Below, in pieces: positions 1 to 6,562 of a stretch of 53,173 bases of DNA. Position numbers and translations under genes: made by a program. Source of the DNA: Akkermansiaceae bacterium (GTDB taxonomy: Bacteria > Verrucomicrobiota > Verrucomicrobiia > Verrucomicrobiales > Akkermansiaceae); NCBI GenBank assembly GCA_015062045.1, contig SUVJ01000006.1:1-53173 (forward strand), given 5' to 3'. Below the pieces are notes generated by a model. It saw only the letters and a list, made by a program, of their open reading frames with translations. It was not told the DNA's origin and searched no databases. The first letter of the stretch is position 1. Each line of letters opens with the position of its first letter.

Positions 1-241
1 CCGCATCAGGCCCCGTCCCGCCCCAATAAAACCACGTCACATCATACCGCATAGGCCTCCAGCCCTCCGGCAACAAACACAATTCCTCTGCATCGCGCCT
101 CGCCTTCAGCATCAGCAACCGCGCACGGCCACGCGCCTCACGCACCGCACGCTGCTTCGCACTCCAATGCGACCGACTATTCGGACTCAGCACCCGCCCC
201 GGCCTCGACAACGCCACAGACAACACAAACTCACCTCTCAT
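1..241 (-). CDS. RusA-like Holliday junction resolvase, N-terminal part (cut by window edge)
   Basis: The ORF starts at ATG 241 behind AAAGGAG at good spacing and runs off the left edge after about 80 residues. The N-terminus has the pattern SPNSRSHWSAKQRAVREAR followed by YDVTWFYW and GPDAD. This matches the RusA/YqaN family (SPNxRxHW near the start, then a beta strand and DxDN), which resolves four-way DNA junctions in phage recombination. The catalytic Asp cluster lies mostly beyond the edge, so activity cannot be judged. It overlaps the preceding ORF by 4 bases (ATGA), which suggests translational coupling. It is the last visible gene of the leftward phage operon and fits the annealase, exonuclease and SSB genes upstream. 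Confidence 0.6.
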   Translation of the reverse strand, partial: MRGEFVLSVALSRPGRVLSPNSRSHWSAKQRAVREARGRARLLMLKARRDAEELCLLPEGWRPMRYDVTWFYWGGTGPDA

Positions 242-426
242 TGCTGCTCCTTTCTATGCTTTTTATTCACGTCTTCAAGCTCCATCTGATGCTTCAACTT
301 GAGCAATTTTGCATGCAGTTTTATATGCTGCCGTTCCTCTGTTGCAGAATGACACGGAACTTTCATCAAACACAAGCACAGAGTTGAAACCTCCTTGATA
401 TTGAGAACAATATACCCCTTTGTCAT
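238..426 (-). CDS. Small phage protein, unknown function
   Basis: A 62-residue ORF starts at ATG 426 with AAAGGAG upstream, and its stop overlaps the start of the RusA-like gene. The C-terminal half is highly charged and probably helical (KLLKLKHQMELEDVNKKHRKEQQ-like composition). No family is recognised. The strong ribosome binding site and the tight ATGA overlap are the reasons to call it real. Its neighbours are short DNA-metabolism accessory genes of the element. Confidence 0.55.
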   Translation of the reverse strand: MTKGYIVLNIKEVSTLCLCLMKVPCHSATEERQHIKLHAKLLKLKHQMELEDVNKKHRKEQQ

Positions 427-438
427 TACAGCTCCTTT

Positions 439-660
439 CTATGCTCTTCGTTCAACCTTGCCTTGCTCCCGCAGCTCACCCTCCAGCAACTCCACCAAGG
501 CAGAGCACTGCCCCAACAAAGCCCTGGACTCAGCCAACATCGCAGCCTTATTACCCATGGCAGCCATATACTGCAACCGCGTGTTACAACCGCGCACACG
601 GTCACACATCTCCACATAAAGCACACCCATAGGGCCCCCTTTAGTCTTCACCTGTTTCAT
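439..660 (-). CDS. Small phage protein, unknown function
   Basis: An ORF of 73 residues from ATG 660; an inner ATG at 630 follows a better Shine-Dalgarno sequence (AAAGGGGG) and would give 63 residues. The sequence is Leu/Glu/Arg-rich and looks helical (AESRALLGQCSALVELLEG). No family is recognised. The stop lies 12 bases before the start of the next gene in the same operon, and that gap carries the next gene's AAAGGAG. An overlapping ORF in another frame (426-626) is rich in Trp and Cys and is a shadow. Confidence 0.5.
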   Translation of the reverse strand: MKQVKTKGGPMGVLYVEMCDRVRGCNTRLQYMAAMGNKAAMLAESRALLGQCSALVELLEGELREQGKVERRA

Positions 661-675
661 AAGCAAATAATAATA

Positions 676-954
676 TCAACATTTTTTAAACCGCAACTGC
701 GCCAACACCCGCTTCTCCGGGGCCTCACTCACCTCCACACGGTACCAGCCCGTCTCCTCCCACACCCTCACGCACGGATCCTGCGGCAACACCACCCCCA
801 TCACCCGCGCCAACTGCACAGCAGCATTCGCCAACACACACGCCTCACCATAACTCGGCTTCAACGGAGCATCAACCCGCGGCTGACCATCCCAGGCATT
901 CGGAATCGTCTGCTTCAAATGCCCCGCCCAACTCTCATAAATAATCCCGGCCAT
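676..954 (-). CDS. Phage protein, unknown function
   Basis: 92 residues from ATG 954. The N-terminal MAGIIYESWAGHLKQTIPNAWDGQPR resembles short phage-encoded proteins found beside recombination genes, but I cannot assign a family. The middle is hydrophobic-helical and the C-terminus is basic (RVLAQLRFKKC). The gap to the upstream gene consists almost entirely of a 7-bp repeat (960-980) with no evident Shine-Dalgarno sequence. Confidence 0.5.
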   Translation of the reverse strand: MAGIIYESWAGHLKQTIPNAWDGQPRVDAPLKPSYGEACVLANAAVQLARVMGVVLPQDPCVRVWEETGWYRVEVSEAPEKRVLAQLRFKKC

Positions 955-959
955 AAATC

Positions 960-980
960 AAACATTAAAAATTAAACATT
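960..980 (-). repeat. Heptad repeat at gene junction (3 units)
   Basis: Three consecutive 7-mers, AAACATT, AAAAATT and AAACATT, run from just upstream of the start codon at 954 to the stop codon at 980. The same kind of array fills four other junctions of this operon with different 7-mer sequences. Confidence 0.6.
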
Positions 981-1405
981 CAAAACCCAAACTCCTCCTC
1001 CAAACTCAGCTGCTTCGGCACCTTACGCACCTGCGCTCTACGAGAAACTTCAATCCCCCTCAAACGCAAAATCGTCAAATACCTCTGCTCACCGCGCTTA
1101 CTCACATAAGGCTTACCCACAATAAGCCCATGCACATTCACCATGTCCCCCACCAGCGTAGAGCTCAACCCCTGCGCCACCTTCCCCCACGCCTCAACCT
1201 CCACCAGCGTAGTGCTCGGGCCATTGTTGCGCGTCTCAGGTAGCGTCACCTCCAGCACAGCCGTATTAAACGCCATGTCGCGCTCACCCACCATCTTGAA
1301 CCCCAGCGGCGGCAACACCACCACCTTCGCCCCCTCAAAGTGAAACGAACTCATCAACTTATACTCCTCCTCACTCATCTGTACAGCCTTACCCATAAAA
1401 CACAT
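980..1405 (-). CDS. SSB-like OB-fold single-strand DNA-binding protein
   Basis: The longest ORF starts at ATG 1405 (141 residues); later in-frame ATGs at residues 4 and 10 are possible. The core has an SSB-like OB-fold pattern: NTAVLEVTLPE strands, then VEVEAWGKVAQGLSSTLV, GDMVNVHG, a lysine/arginine-rich turn and RYLTILRLRGIEV. It ends in acidic and hydrophobic residues (LEEEFGF), like the SSB tail that docks partner proteins. The likely role is coating single strands for the neighbouring annealase and exonuclease. It is shorter than E. coli SSB (about 178 residues), which is normal for phage SSBs. Confidence 0.6.
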   Translation of the reverse strand: MCFMGKAVQMSEEEYKLMSSFHFEGAKVVVLPPLGFKMVGERDMAFNTAVLEVTLPETRNNGPSTTLVEVEAWGKVAQGLSSTLVGDMVNVHGLIVGKPYVSKRGEQRYLTILRLRGIEVSRRAQVRKVPKQLSLEEEFGF

Positions 1406-1433
1406 TGTAAATTGTAAATCGTAAATAGTAAAT
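1406..1433 (-). repeat. Heptad repeat at gene junction (4 units)
   Basis: Four 7-mers in one phase, TGTAAAT, TGTAAAT, CGTAAAT and AGTAAAT, occupy the whole gap between the start codon at 1405 and the upstream stop codon at 1433-1435. Confidence 0.7.
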
Positions 1434-2524
1434 TACTTCACCTTAATACTCCCCGCTGTATACTTCACAGCACCATACTCCTCCAACTGCAACCGCAACC
1501 ACTCGCGGCTCGCCTTAGTCGTCTGCTTCACACCCTCCGGAGCTTGCGCCGCCAACTTAGCATGCACCAGCTTGTCAAGCTCCGTAATACCCACCTTACA
1601 GCACTTCACAAACTCCTCACCACTCACATCCAGCAACGCATTCAGCTGCGCAAAAGCACCACCCGCATCCGTCACCGTAAACGCCGCCTTACCCGGTGCC
1701 AACTCCAGCCCCGGCAACTCCACACCTGCCTCCAAATCCGCGCGCACCTTCCGCTCAATAGCCTCCACATACTTCTTGGCCAGCCTAGCAGCATCATACG
1801 CACGCCGTCTATCCTCCAAGCTCCACTGCTCCCAGCGCGTCAACTCCACCCCCGCAGCACGCTGCACCTGCAACCCCAGCGCCGGGCAACTCGCCGCCGC
1901 ACGGCAATACCGGCACTGCGCCTCCCCCGGGCACAACTCCGCACCCGGCACCGCAGCCTCATCCAACTTCCGGTACAACCACCCACGCAGCGCACCAATA
2001 TCCTTCCGCTCAAACCGCATCACCTGCGGCCTCTTCCGGCTCACATACGGCTGCAAAATAGCAGCATACACCACATCAAACGCCGCAAAATTATCCATCA
2101 GCAGCAGCGTCAGCGCATACAACTGCGTATTATACTCCGCACCCTCCACCGCAACGCGCCCGAACTTATAATCCAACACCAGCGCAGCCCTCGCATTATG
2201 GTAAACCACATCCCCCTGCCCACTGAACCGTTGGCAATTATCCCACAACCGCTTCTCACGGAACAACTCCACACGGCAACCCAACAACTCCTCCGCCAAC
2301 AGCCCCTCCATCTCACGGCACCACGCCACAGCCTCCGCCTCCTCAGCATCCTCCGGCAGCGTACCCACCTCCAAATGCTTATGCAACCGCGTCCCCATAA
2401 CCGCAGCCTCACTCGGCTCACCCTCAGGGCACGCAGCCTCCGCAAGCCAGCTACCGGGGCAATAAATCAACCGCTGCAAACCACTCGCACTCGGCAAACC
2501 TTTTCTTACATCCTCCTCATTCAT
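1433..2524 (-). CDS. PD-(D/E)XK exonuclease (Cas4/RecB-like, DUF2800 type)
   Basis: 363 residues from ATG 2524, with AGGAGG upstream. The N-terminus has LPSASGLQRLIYCPGSW, the cysteine-bearing entry of Cas4/AddB-like nucleases. Mid-protein GQGDVVYHN followed by ALVLDYKFG supplies the D...DxK core. CPGEAQCRYCRAAASC adds three more cysteines, probably an iron-sulfur or zinc cluster. This matches the DUF2800 family of phage nucleases. With the adjacent annealase it probably makes a Red-like pair that resects ends for single-strand annealing. The C-terminal third is probably an accessory domain. Confidence 0.75.
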   Translation of the reverse strand: MNEEDVRKGLPSASGLQRLIYCPGSWLAEAACPEGEPSEAAVMGTRLHKHLEVGTLPEDAEEAEAVAWCREMEGLLAEELLGCRVELFREKRLWDNCQRFSGQGDVVYHNARAALVLDYKFGRVAVEGAEYNTQLYALTLLLMDNFAAFDVVYAAILQPYVSRKRPQVMRFERKDIGALRGWLYRKLDEAAVPGAELCPGEAQCRYCRAAASCPALGLQVQRAAGVELTRWEQWSLEDRRRAYDAARLAKKYVEAIERKVRADLEAGVELPGLELAPGKAAFTVTDAGGAFAQLNALLDVSGEEFVKCCKVGITELDKLVHAKLAAQAPEGVKQTTKASREWLRLQLEEYGAVKYTAGSIKVK

Positions 2525-2544
2525 AACCTTATACCCTCCTACTT

Positions 2545-2572
2545 TGTAAATTGTAAATCGTAAATTGTAAAT
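2545..2572 (-). repeat. Heptad repeat at gene junction (4 units)
   Basis: TGTAAAT, TGTAAAT, CGTAAAT and TGTAAAT in one phase, ending three bases before the upstream gene's stop codon at 2576. It is almost the same array as at 1406-1433, one kilobase away. Confidence 0.7.
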
Positions 2573-2575
2573 CCC

Positions 2576-3454
2576 TTACACCAACTCCCCAAACATCGGC
2601 AACTTATCCTGCGGCTCAACACCCCTACCCGCAGCCTCAGCCTGCGCAGCCCGCAAAAACTCCGGTTCCCTCACCTTCGGCGTCACATCACGCATCTCCT
2701 TCCCCGCCTCAGCCTGCACCTCAGCCTCACCATCACTAATCGCCTGATCCGTCAAAAAATTAAACAACCACGCCTTAGCCTTGCGCTCCGCCTTGCCAAG
2801 CACAGCATCCTGACTCATCCCCGCATTCACACGGATAACAAACTCCAGGCACTCCTCCACCGGCTTACCATCCCACACACAACTAACCTCCACCTTAACC
2901 AACCCCTCACGCTCAATCTTCTGGTAAACCTCACCACTACGGCTCACCCCCTGCGTACTACTCTCCTTAATCTCCGCCGGGTGATACACAAAACGCATCC
3001 CCTCCAAACGCCCCTGCCGCACCAACTGACGCAACAAAAACGTAAACCCCTCCTTCGTCACATACATATTCCCCCCCAAAATGTTAAACTGATTCCCCAC
3101 ACACTGCAACCCAAGCGTAGCAGCCTCAATCACCGCATCACGCACCACCTCCATACTATACACCCCCGTCTTCGGCCCCTCATCCGTCCTAAAACCCATC
3201 TTACTGTTCTTCAACTTCATCAGCGCCTTCATCACCTTCTCATTCAAAGCCTCCCGTAACTCCGCCACAGCCAAACCATACGCAATCGTCCGCGCAAAAT
3301 TACCCTCTATCAGCCACGCCTCCTGAATCTGCACACTCAGCGCATCCAAATTACCGGCCAACTGCTCACCACGCTCAGCCTTGCTGAGCACCAACTTCTC
3401 TGTATTATTATTTGTTGTCATAGTCTTAGAGATTGCACCGTTAAGAACCGCCAC
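2576..3454 (-). CDS. Probable RecT/Red-beta-like single-strand annealing protein
   Basis: 292 residues if started at GTG 3454, 281 if started at ATG 3421. Neither has a clear Shine-Dalgarno sequence. The central segment AATLGLQCVGNQFNILGGNMYVTKEG then FLLRQLVRQG resembles the conserved core of RecT-type annealases (helix, GL.P.N..Y-like turn, then EG..LL). A C-terminal KAERKAKAW helix follows. It sits directly before the exonuclease and SSB genes, the usual gene set for phage recombination. The family call leans on context; a Sak- or Erf-type protein is possible. The start region contains a hairpin that is repeated before the gene at 5004-5387. Confidence 0.5.
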   Translation of the reverse strand: MAVLNGAISKTMTTNNNTEKLVLSKAERGEQLAGNLDALSVQIQEAWLIEGNFARTIAYGLAVAELREALNEKVMKALMKLKNSKMGFRTDEGPKTGVYSMEVVRDAVIEAATLGLQCVGNQFNILGGNMYVTKEGFTFLLRQLVRQGRLEGMRFVYHPAEIKESSTQGVSRSGEVYQKIEREGLVKVEVSCVWDGKPVEECLEFVIRVNAGMSQDAVLGKAERKAKAWLFNFLTDQAISDGEAEVQAEAGKEMRDVTPKVREPEFLRAAQAEAAGRGVEPQDKLPMFGELV

Positions 3455-3459
3455 GGTGC
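3435..3459 (-). promoter_or_regulatory. Start-region hairpin, copy A
   Basis: GCACCGT at 3435-3441 pairs with ACGGTGC at 3453-3459 around an 11-base loop. It overlaps the GTG start and lies 13 bases upstream of the ATG at 3421. The same stem and the flanking bases recur at 5384-5409, which argues for a selected RNA or DNA element, such as a translational switch or operator. Confidence 0.5.
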
Positions 3460-3512
3460 CACAGCGGAGTATATGAGCTTATTACCACGATTACGGCACC
3501 TACCGTAACCAA

Positions 3513-3612
3513 GCCGCAGCCGGGAATCGAACCCGCAAGGAACAGCCCCGCACCCTACAAAGAACTGTCGGCACAACCATGCACCTTACCCAACCTTTAC
3601 CTTGCCTGCGGC
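3513..3612 (-). tRNA. tRNA-like gene of about 100 nt, anticodon not assigned
   Basis: On the minus strand GCCGCAG at the 5' end pairs perfectly over 7 bp with CTGCGGC at the 3' end. Just inside is a T-arm with a canonical GTTCGATTC loop and 4 good stem pairs. It begins two bases after the 3' end of tRNA-Arg, so the two are probably co-transcribed. The 69-base middle is too long for a normal tRNA, and I find no clean D-arm or anticodon arm. It could be a decayed phage tRNA, a tRNA with an insertion, or a tRNA mimic. Confidence 0.4.
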
Positions 3613-3613
3613 A

Positions 3614-3685
3614 TAGCCCCAGCAGGACTCGAACCTGCACCACCGGTATCGGAAACCGGAATCCTGTCCGTTAGACGATAGGGCC
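3614..3685 (-). tRNA. tRNA-Arg (anticodon CCG), phage-borne
   Basis: The minus strand folds as a full cloverleaf. The acceptor GGCCCTA pairs with TGGGGCT (two wobbles included) and A73 follows. The D-arm begins TCGTCT, the anticodon stem CCGGT/ACCGG holds the loop TTCCGAT with anticodon CCG, the variable loop is 4 bases, and the T-arm is GCAGG TTCGAGT CCTGC. No CCA is encoded. It reads CGG codons and lies inside the element between the DUF2303 and annealase genes. Confidence 0.88.
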
Positions 3686-3783
3686 AACATAACGAGCGTA
3701 TTTTACAGTGGACGCTCCCCCACCCGTGCCACGCAACTCAGACCATCTTACCGGCACCCATACGTCTCGCCTATGACAGCAAA

Positions 3784-4623
3784 CTACCTCGTGCACAGCA
3801 CATCATACGGCGACTTTTTCACCGTACCCTCGAACACATCGCAGCCCGGCAACTTCTCCCGCAGATAATCCGCCACATCCCTCACCGCATTGTCCTCCGG
3901 CACATCCGGGCGAATCAGCTCATAACACAGCCTCAGCGACTTCTCCTCCTTATCAATGCGCACCTTCAGCCGGGCACGCACCTCGTAAGTCGTCATCTGC
4001 TCAGCACCCTTAATCACCGGCAAATGCAGCACAAACTCCTTCGGCAGAGCCATATCCCGGTTTGCACCGGTCGACTTCTCCTGGTAACTCACACACGTCT
4101 GCCCATCCGCCCCACGATAACTACGGCTGAACTCCACCGAACTCTTCTGACGGAAATTCGCCACCAAATCCAGCAACTCCACCCCGCAAGGCTCCTTAAT
4201 CACCTTCTCCTGATCCTCCAGAAAATCGCAGAACACCTCCTGACTCATCCAGTACTTATCCTTACCGCGCCAAGCAATCCAGTCCGGCGTACACTCGCAC
4301 CTGAAATGCGCCACATCATCCCCCCAGCTCTCAGGATTAAACACAGCCTGAGCCTTCGACTTGTCAACAAACACCAGCCCCGCAACATTACGGCTCAGCA
4401 CATAGTCAACAAACGTCGGCAGCATCAGCAGCTCCACCATACCCGCCCCGCGATACGGCTTATCCGCATAGCGCGCAATATCGCGCACCTGGCAATCCTC
4501 ATGCACCACCGCAGCACGCCCAGGCACCACCTCCGCCGTCATCCCCGGAGTAAGCAAATTCCTGCTCATCTCCCCCTGCATCTTCACACAGGCCAACTCT
4601 TTATCATTATTTACAGAATCCAT
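3784..4623 (-). CDS. DUF2303 family phage protein
   Basis: 279 residues from ATG 4623. Features of the DUF2303 (YfdQ-like) family are visible in order: a central WGDDVAHFRCECTPDW...WRGKDKYWMSQEVFCDFLED segment, then a VELLDLVANFR helix. A strand-rich C-terminal half includes LPKEFVLHLPVIKG and YEVRARLKVRID. The function of the family is unknown; it is encoded in early regions of many temperate phages close to recombination genes. It follows the 116-residue gene across a heptad-repeat junction and is followed by the tRNA-Arg gene. Confidence 0.75.
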   Translation of the reverse strand: MDSVNNDKELACVKMQGEMSRNLLTPGMTAEVVPGRAAVVHEDCQVRDIARYADKPYRGAGMVELLMLPTFVDYVLSRNVAGLVFVDKSKAQAVFNPESWGDDVAHFRCECTPDWIAWRGKDKYWMSQEVFCDFLEDQEKVIKEPCGVELLDLVANFRQKSSVEFSRSYRGADGQTCVSYQEKSTGANRDMALPKEFVLHLPVIKGAEQMTTYEVRARLKVRIDKEEKSLRLCYELIRPDVPEDNAVRDVADYLREKLPGCDVFEGTVKKSPYDVLCTR

Positions 4624-4636
4624 AACTAATTAAATT

Positions 4637-4664
4637 CGTATTTTGTATTTCGCACTTCGTACTT
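4637..4664 (-). repeat. Heptad repeat at gene junction (4 units)
   Basis: CGTATTT, TGTATTT, CGCACTT and CGTACTT in one 7-bp phase end at the first base of the upstream stop codon (4664-4666). The sequence differs from the arrays at 1406 and 2545, but the unit length, copy number and placement are the same. Confidence 0.6.
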
Positions 4665-5014
4665 CAGTCCACCTTAACCCGCTTCGGGGCATCAAAGTCA
4701 AGCAGGGCTTGTGCAGGATCATTCTCACAAAAACGCCCCTGCTCATCCGCCCACACCAAACGCTGCCGCACCTCCTCCTGAGGCACCTGCCGCGTCACCG
4801 TAGGCTTAACCGCCACCTGGCGCTCCTTACCTAACTTCGCCACAGCAATTTTAAGCGTAACATGCCCCTTGCCACCCGTCTCCAACACGGCGGCGGTGAG
4901 GGTGGTGATACCCTCATCCAACTGGCGCAGCAGTTCAGGGTCGTGCAGGTCTTGCAAGGCGCGGAAGAAACGCTCCCCCGCAGGAGCATCCGCAGGGCTA
5001 ATCTTACTGCTCAT
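4664..5014 (-). CDS. Phage protein upstream of DUF2303, unknown function
   Basis: 116 residues from ATG 5014. It has a helical N-terminal half (FFRALQDLHDPELLRQLDEGITTLTAAVLE), then two or three strands (KGHVTLKIAVAKLG, RQVAVKPTVTRQVP) and a short C-terminal motif LVWADEQGRF. Small proteins of this shape often sit next to DUF2303 genes in prophages, but I cannot name a family. It overlaps the end of the 5004-5387 gene by 11 bases, suggesting coupled translation. Confidence 0.6.
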   Translation of the reverse strand: MSSKISPADAPAGERFFRALQDLHDPELLRQLDEGITTLTAAVLETGGKGHVTLKIAVAKLGKERQVAVKPTVTRQVPQEEVRQRLVWADEQGRFCENDPAQALLDFDAPKRVKVD

Positions 5015-5387
5015 TGCCCATCTCCTTTCCCACTAAAGAAGCCAACAAACCACCCAAACTGTTACGAGCCCTATTCTTAGCGCGCTCTCGGCCAAAAAAC
5101 TTACCCACCACAGCCAATGCCTCGGGATCATTACACATAGCCTGCCGTGCTAACTCGGCCAGCGCAGCACCCAACAACGGCATCAGGCAACGGTTCACAG
5201 ACCGTTGCTCATCCTTAAACCCGTGCAAAAAGAGGCGGGCCATGGTAGCATCCTCATCCACCACCAGCACAATGCAGGGGGAGGCGGTAGTAAGCGCATC
5301 ATTATCCAACACAGTCTTCAAGCTCTCCACCTGAAGCTGCCCATTTTTCACTAATTCTTGTTCTACTGTCATAGTCTTAGAGCGCAC
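5004..5387 (-). CDS. Phage protein, unknown function, GTG start
   Basis: 127 residues from GTG 5387, chosen because GGAGGAG lies 8 bases upstream; the ATG at 5372 has no ribosome binding site. The middle has hydrophobic strands and helices (CIVLVVDEDATMARLFLHGF, LMPLLGAALAELARQA). The C-terminus is rich in basic residues and glycine (GRERAKNRARNSLGG). No family is recognised. Its start lies in a hairpin shared with the annealase gene. Confidence 0.6.
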   Translation of the reverse strand: MRSKTMTVEQELVKNGQLQVESLKTVLDNDALTTASPCIVLVVDEDATMARLFLHGFKDEQRSVNRCLMPLLGAALAELARQAMCNDPEALAVVGKFFGRERAKNRARNSLGGLLASLVGKEMGNEQ

Positions 5388-5409
5388 CGTTAATTCTCCT
5401 CCACGGTGC
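5384..5409 (-). promoter_or_regulatory. Start-region hairpin, copy B, with Shine-Dalgarno in the loop
   Basis: GCACCGT (5384-5390) pairs with ACGGTGC (5403-5409). The loop carries GGAGGAG (5396-5402) and the stem contains the GTG start at 5387, so folding would hide the start codon. Copy A at 3435-3459 keeps the stem but not the GGAGGAG. Confidence 0.5.
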
Positions 5410-5486
5410 CACAGAGGCCTTTTTGATTATGAAACAGATACTTTTTTTAACAGCATCATAACCCCAACGGCACCCACCGCCGGGAA

Positions 5487-5560
5487 ACCACGCCGGGGAC
5501 TCGAACCCCGCGGCCGCCCTGGCAGGACAACCGGCGCACCCACGCACGCAGCATAACGCT
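5487..5560 (-). tRNA. tRNA-like remnant (possible Gly GCC)
   Basis: A perfect T-arm (CGGGG TTCGAGT CCCCG, 5494-5510) is preceded on the minus strand by a weak anticodon-like arm whose loop reads CTGCCAG, anticodon GCC. The D-arm is poor and no acceptor stem closes. It sits upstream of copy B of the duplicated leader, as the 100-nt tRNA-like gene sits upstream of copy A. It is best read as a decayed tRNA or tRNA-like element. Confidence 0.3.
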
Positions 5561-5679
5561 ACCGATAATTTCAAACGCCTCGGCTAGCAACAGCGATGTG
5601 CAACACTACTGATTTTTTGTACCTTCTTACTATTCCCGATAAACGAACATGCTCCTAACACATGCACGTTAAGAAGACT

Positions 5680-6012
5680 TTAACCCAGCCACATGTACAG
5701 GATGAACGTGGCGAACATAAGCGTATAAAACACAGCATCCCACAGCAACCACCTGCGCACACGCGCCACCTCCCCCTCCATCCGCTTAAGCAGCTTGCAG
5801 CACCCGGCAAACACCTCATCACACGCCACCTTAAGCGCACGCGCCTCCTCCCGCTCACGCTCTGCCGCCTTCACCGCAGCCGTCAGCGACTTAAACGCCT
5901 TACCACCCTTACCCGTCTTTGGCCTCTTCTCCTCAAACACAATAGGCCTACACTCACCCTGCACCAACGGTACAGCCAACGCCCTGGCAGCTTTCATAGC
6001 ATTATTACTCAT
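5680..6012 (-). CDS. Small membrane protein with coiled coil, unknown function
   Basis: 110 residues from ATG 6012. A basic N-terminal third is followed by a long charged helix (SLTAAVKAAEREREEARALKV) containing two Cys, and then one C-terminal membrane span (LLWDAVFYTLMFATFILYMWLG). The layout of cytoplasmic coiled coil plus tail anchor suggests a membrane-tethered phage accessory protein. No family is recognised. A second ORF at 5655-5858 in another frame is a shadow. Confidence 0.5.
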   Translation of the reverse strand: MSNNAMKAARALAVPLVQGECRPIVFEEKRPKTGKGGKAFKSLTAAVKAAEREREEARALKVACDEVFAGCCKLLKRMEGEVARVRRWLLWDAVFYTLMFATFILYMWLG

Positions 6013-6013
6013 A

Positions 6014-6034
6014 ACAAATTAAACATTAAACATC
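6014..6034 (-). repeat. Heptad repeat at gene junction (3 units)
   Basis: ACAAATT, AAACATT and AAACATC run from just upstream of the start codon at 6012 into the upstream stop codon (6033-6035). It is the fifth junction with this structure. Confidence 0.5.
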
Positions 6035-6239
6035 AAAGCCTCCCCCTCACACGGCAGGCAAGCTCAAACCGCTCCGCATCCTCCTCCCACACCGGGTACT
6101 CCGGCGTAGCCCCGCTATACGGGTCAAAATGCTCACGCTCCGCATCCTCCTCCATGCACTCCGTCAACCCCAGCAGCACCAACAGCACCACCGGCAAAAA
6201 CAGCATGCACCCAACAAACCTTAACGCATTCTCTAACAT
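6033..6239 (-). CDS. Small single-span membrane protein, unknown function
   Basis: 68 residues from ATG 6239. The N-terminal segment ALRFVGCMLFLPVVLLVLLGL is a clear membrane span. The rest is acidic with aromatic residues (MEEDAEREHFDPYSG, YPVWEEDAERFELA). The same frame stays open to 6431, but that extension overlaps the better-supported gene at 6244-6513, so the ATG just after that gene's stop is preferred. The function is unknown. Confidence 0.45.
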   Translation of the reverse strand: MLENALRFVGCMLFLPVVLLVLLGLTECMEEDAEREHFDPYSGATPEYPVWEEDAERFELACRVRGRL

Positions 6240-6243
6240 AAAC

Positions 6244-6513
6244 TTAAACAAAACGTTTCTCCATACGCTTAAACGCATCCACCAACTGAGCCACCCGCAC
6301 AAAAATCTGCGTAGGCCTCTCCCCATTCCTGCGCATCCTACCACGCACCCTCTCATTCTCGCACTCAATCGGCAAATACGGCAACTTACCCATCTGCACA
6401 AACTGACGCAACTGACGCGCCGTAAACGCATACTCCGGGTAACGCTCCGCCAGCACCTCCGCCGCTACCGCCAGCGTCACCGGCCTACGCAAATCTCTGT
6501 TCTCAGAATCCAT
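6244..6513 (-). CDS. Small helix-turn-helix-like phage protein
   Basis: 89 residues from ATG 6513 with AGAAAGGAG upstream. The segment VTLAVAAEVLAERYPEYAFTARQLRQFVQMGKLPYLPIE looks like a MerR/excisionase-type winged helix: a helix, a second helix with QLRQFVQMGKLP, then a strand. The C-terminal helix is basic. It could be a DNA-binding accessory such as an excisionase or regulator; the fold assignment is inferred from pattern only. Confidence 0.5.
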   Translation of the reverse strand: MDSENRDLRRPVTLAVAAEVLAERYPEYAFTARQLRQFVQMGKLPYLPIECENERVRGRMRRNGERPTQIFVRVAQLVDAFKRMEKRFV

Positions 6514-6522
6514 AAACGTATT

Positions 6523-6562
6523 CTCCTTTCTTCATAGAAAAACTCCTTTCTTCATAGAAAAA
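6523..6562. repeat. Perfect tandem duplication, 2 x 20 bp
   Basis: The 20-base unit at 6523-6542 is repeated exactly at 6543-6562. On the minus strand each unit carries TATGAAGAAAGGAG, i.e. an ATG and a Shine-Dalgarno sequence. The left copy provides the ribosome binding site for the gene starting at 6513; the duplication also forms the C-terminus of the 6532-6759 ORF. Confidence 0.9.

Noticed and set aside
1544..2563. 339-residue plus-strand ORF rich in Arg, His, Pro, Gln
   Set aside because: Mirror frame of the PD-(D/E)XK nuclease gene, without any motif.
5487..5560. Canonical tRNA-Gly(GCC)
   Set aside because: Only the T-arm is convincing; the acceptor stem does not close and the anticodon stem relies on wobble pairs.
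6033..6431. 132-residue version of the small membrane protein
   Set aside because: The left-hand extension overlaps most of the 6244-6513 gene, which has a Shine-Dalgarno sequence and a helix-turn-helix-like pattern; only the 68-residue form is kept.
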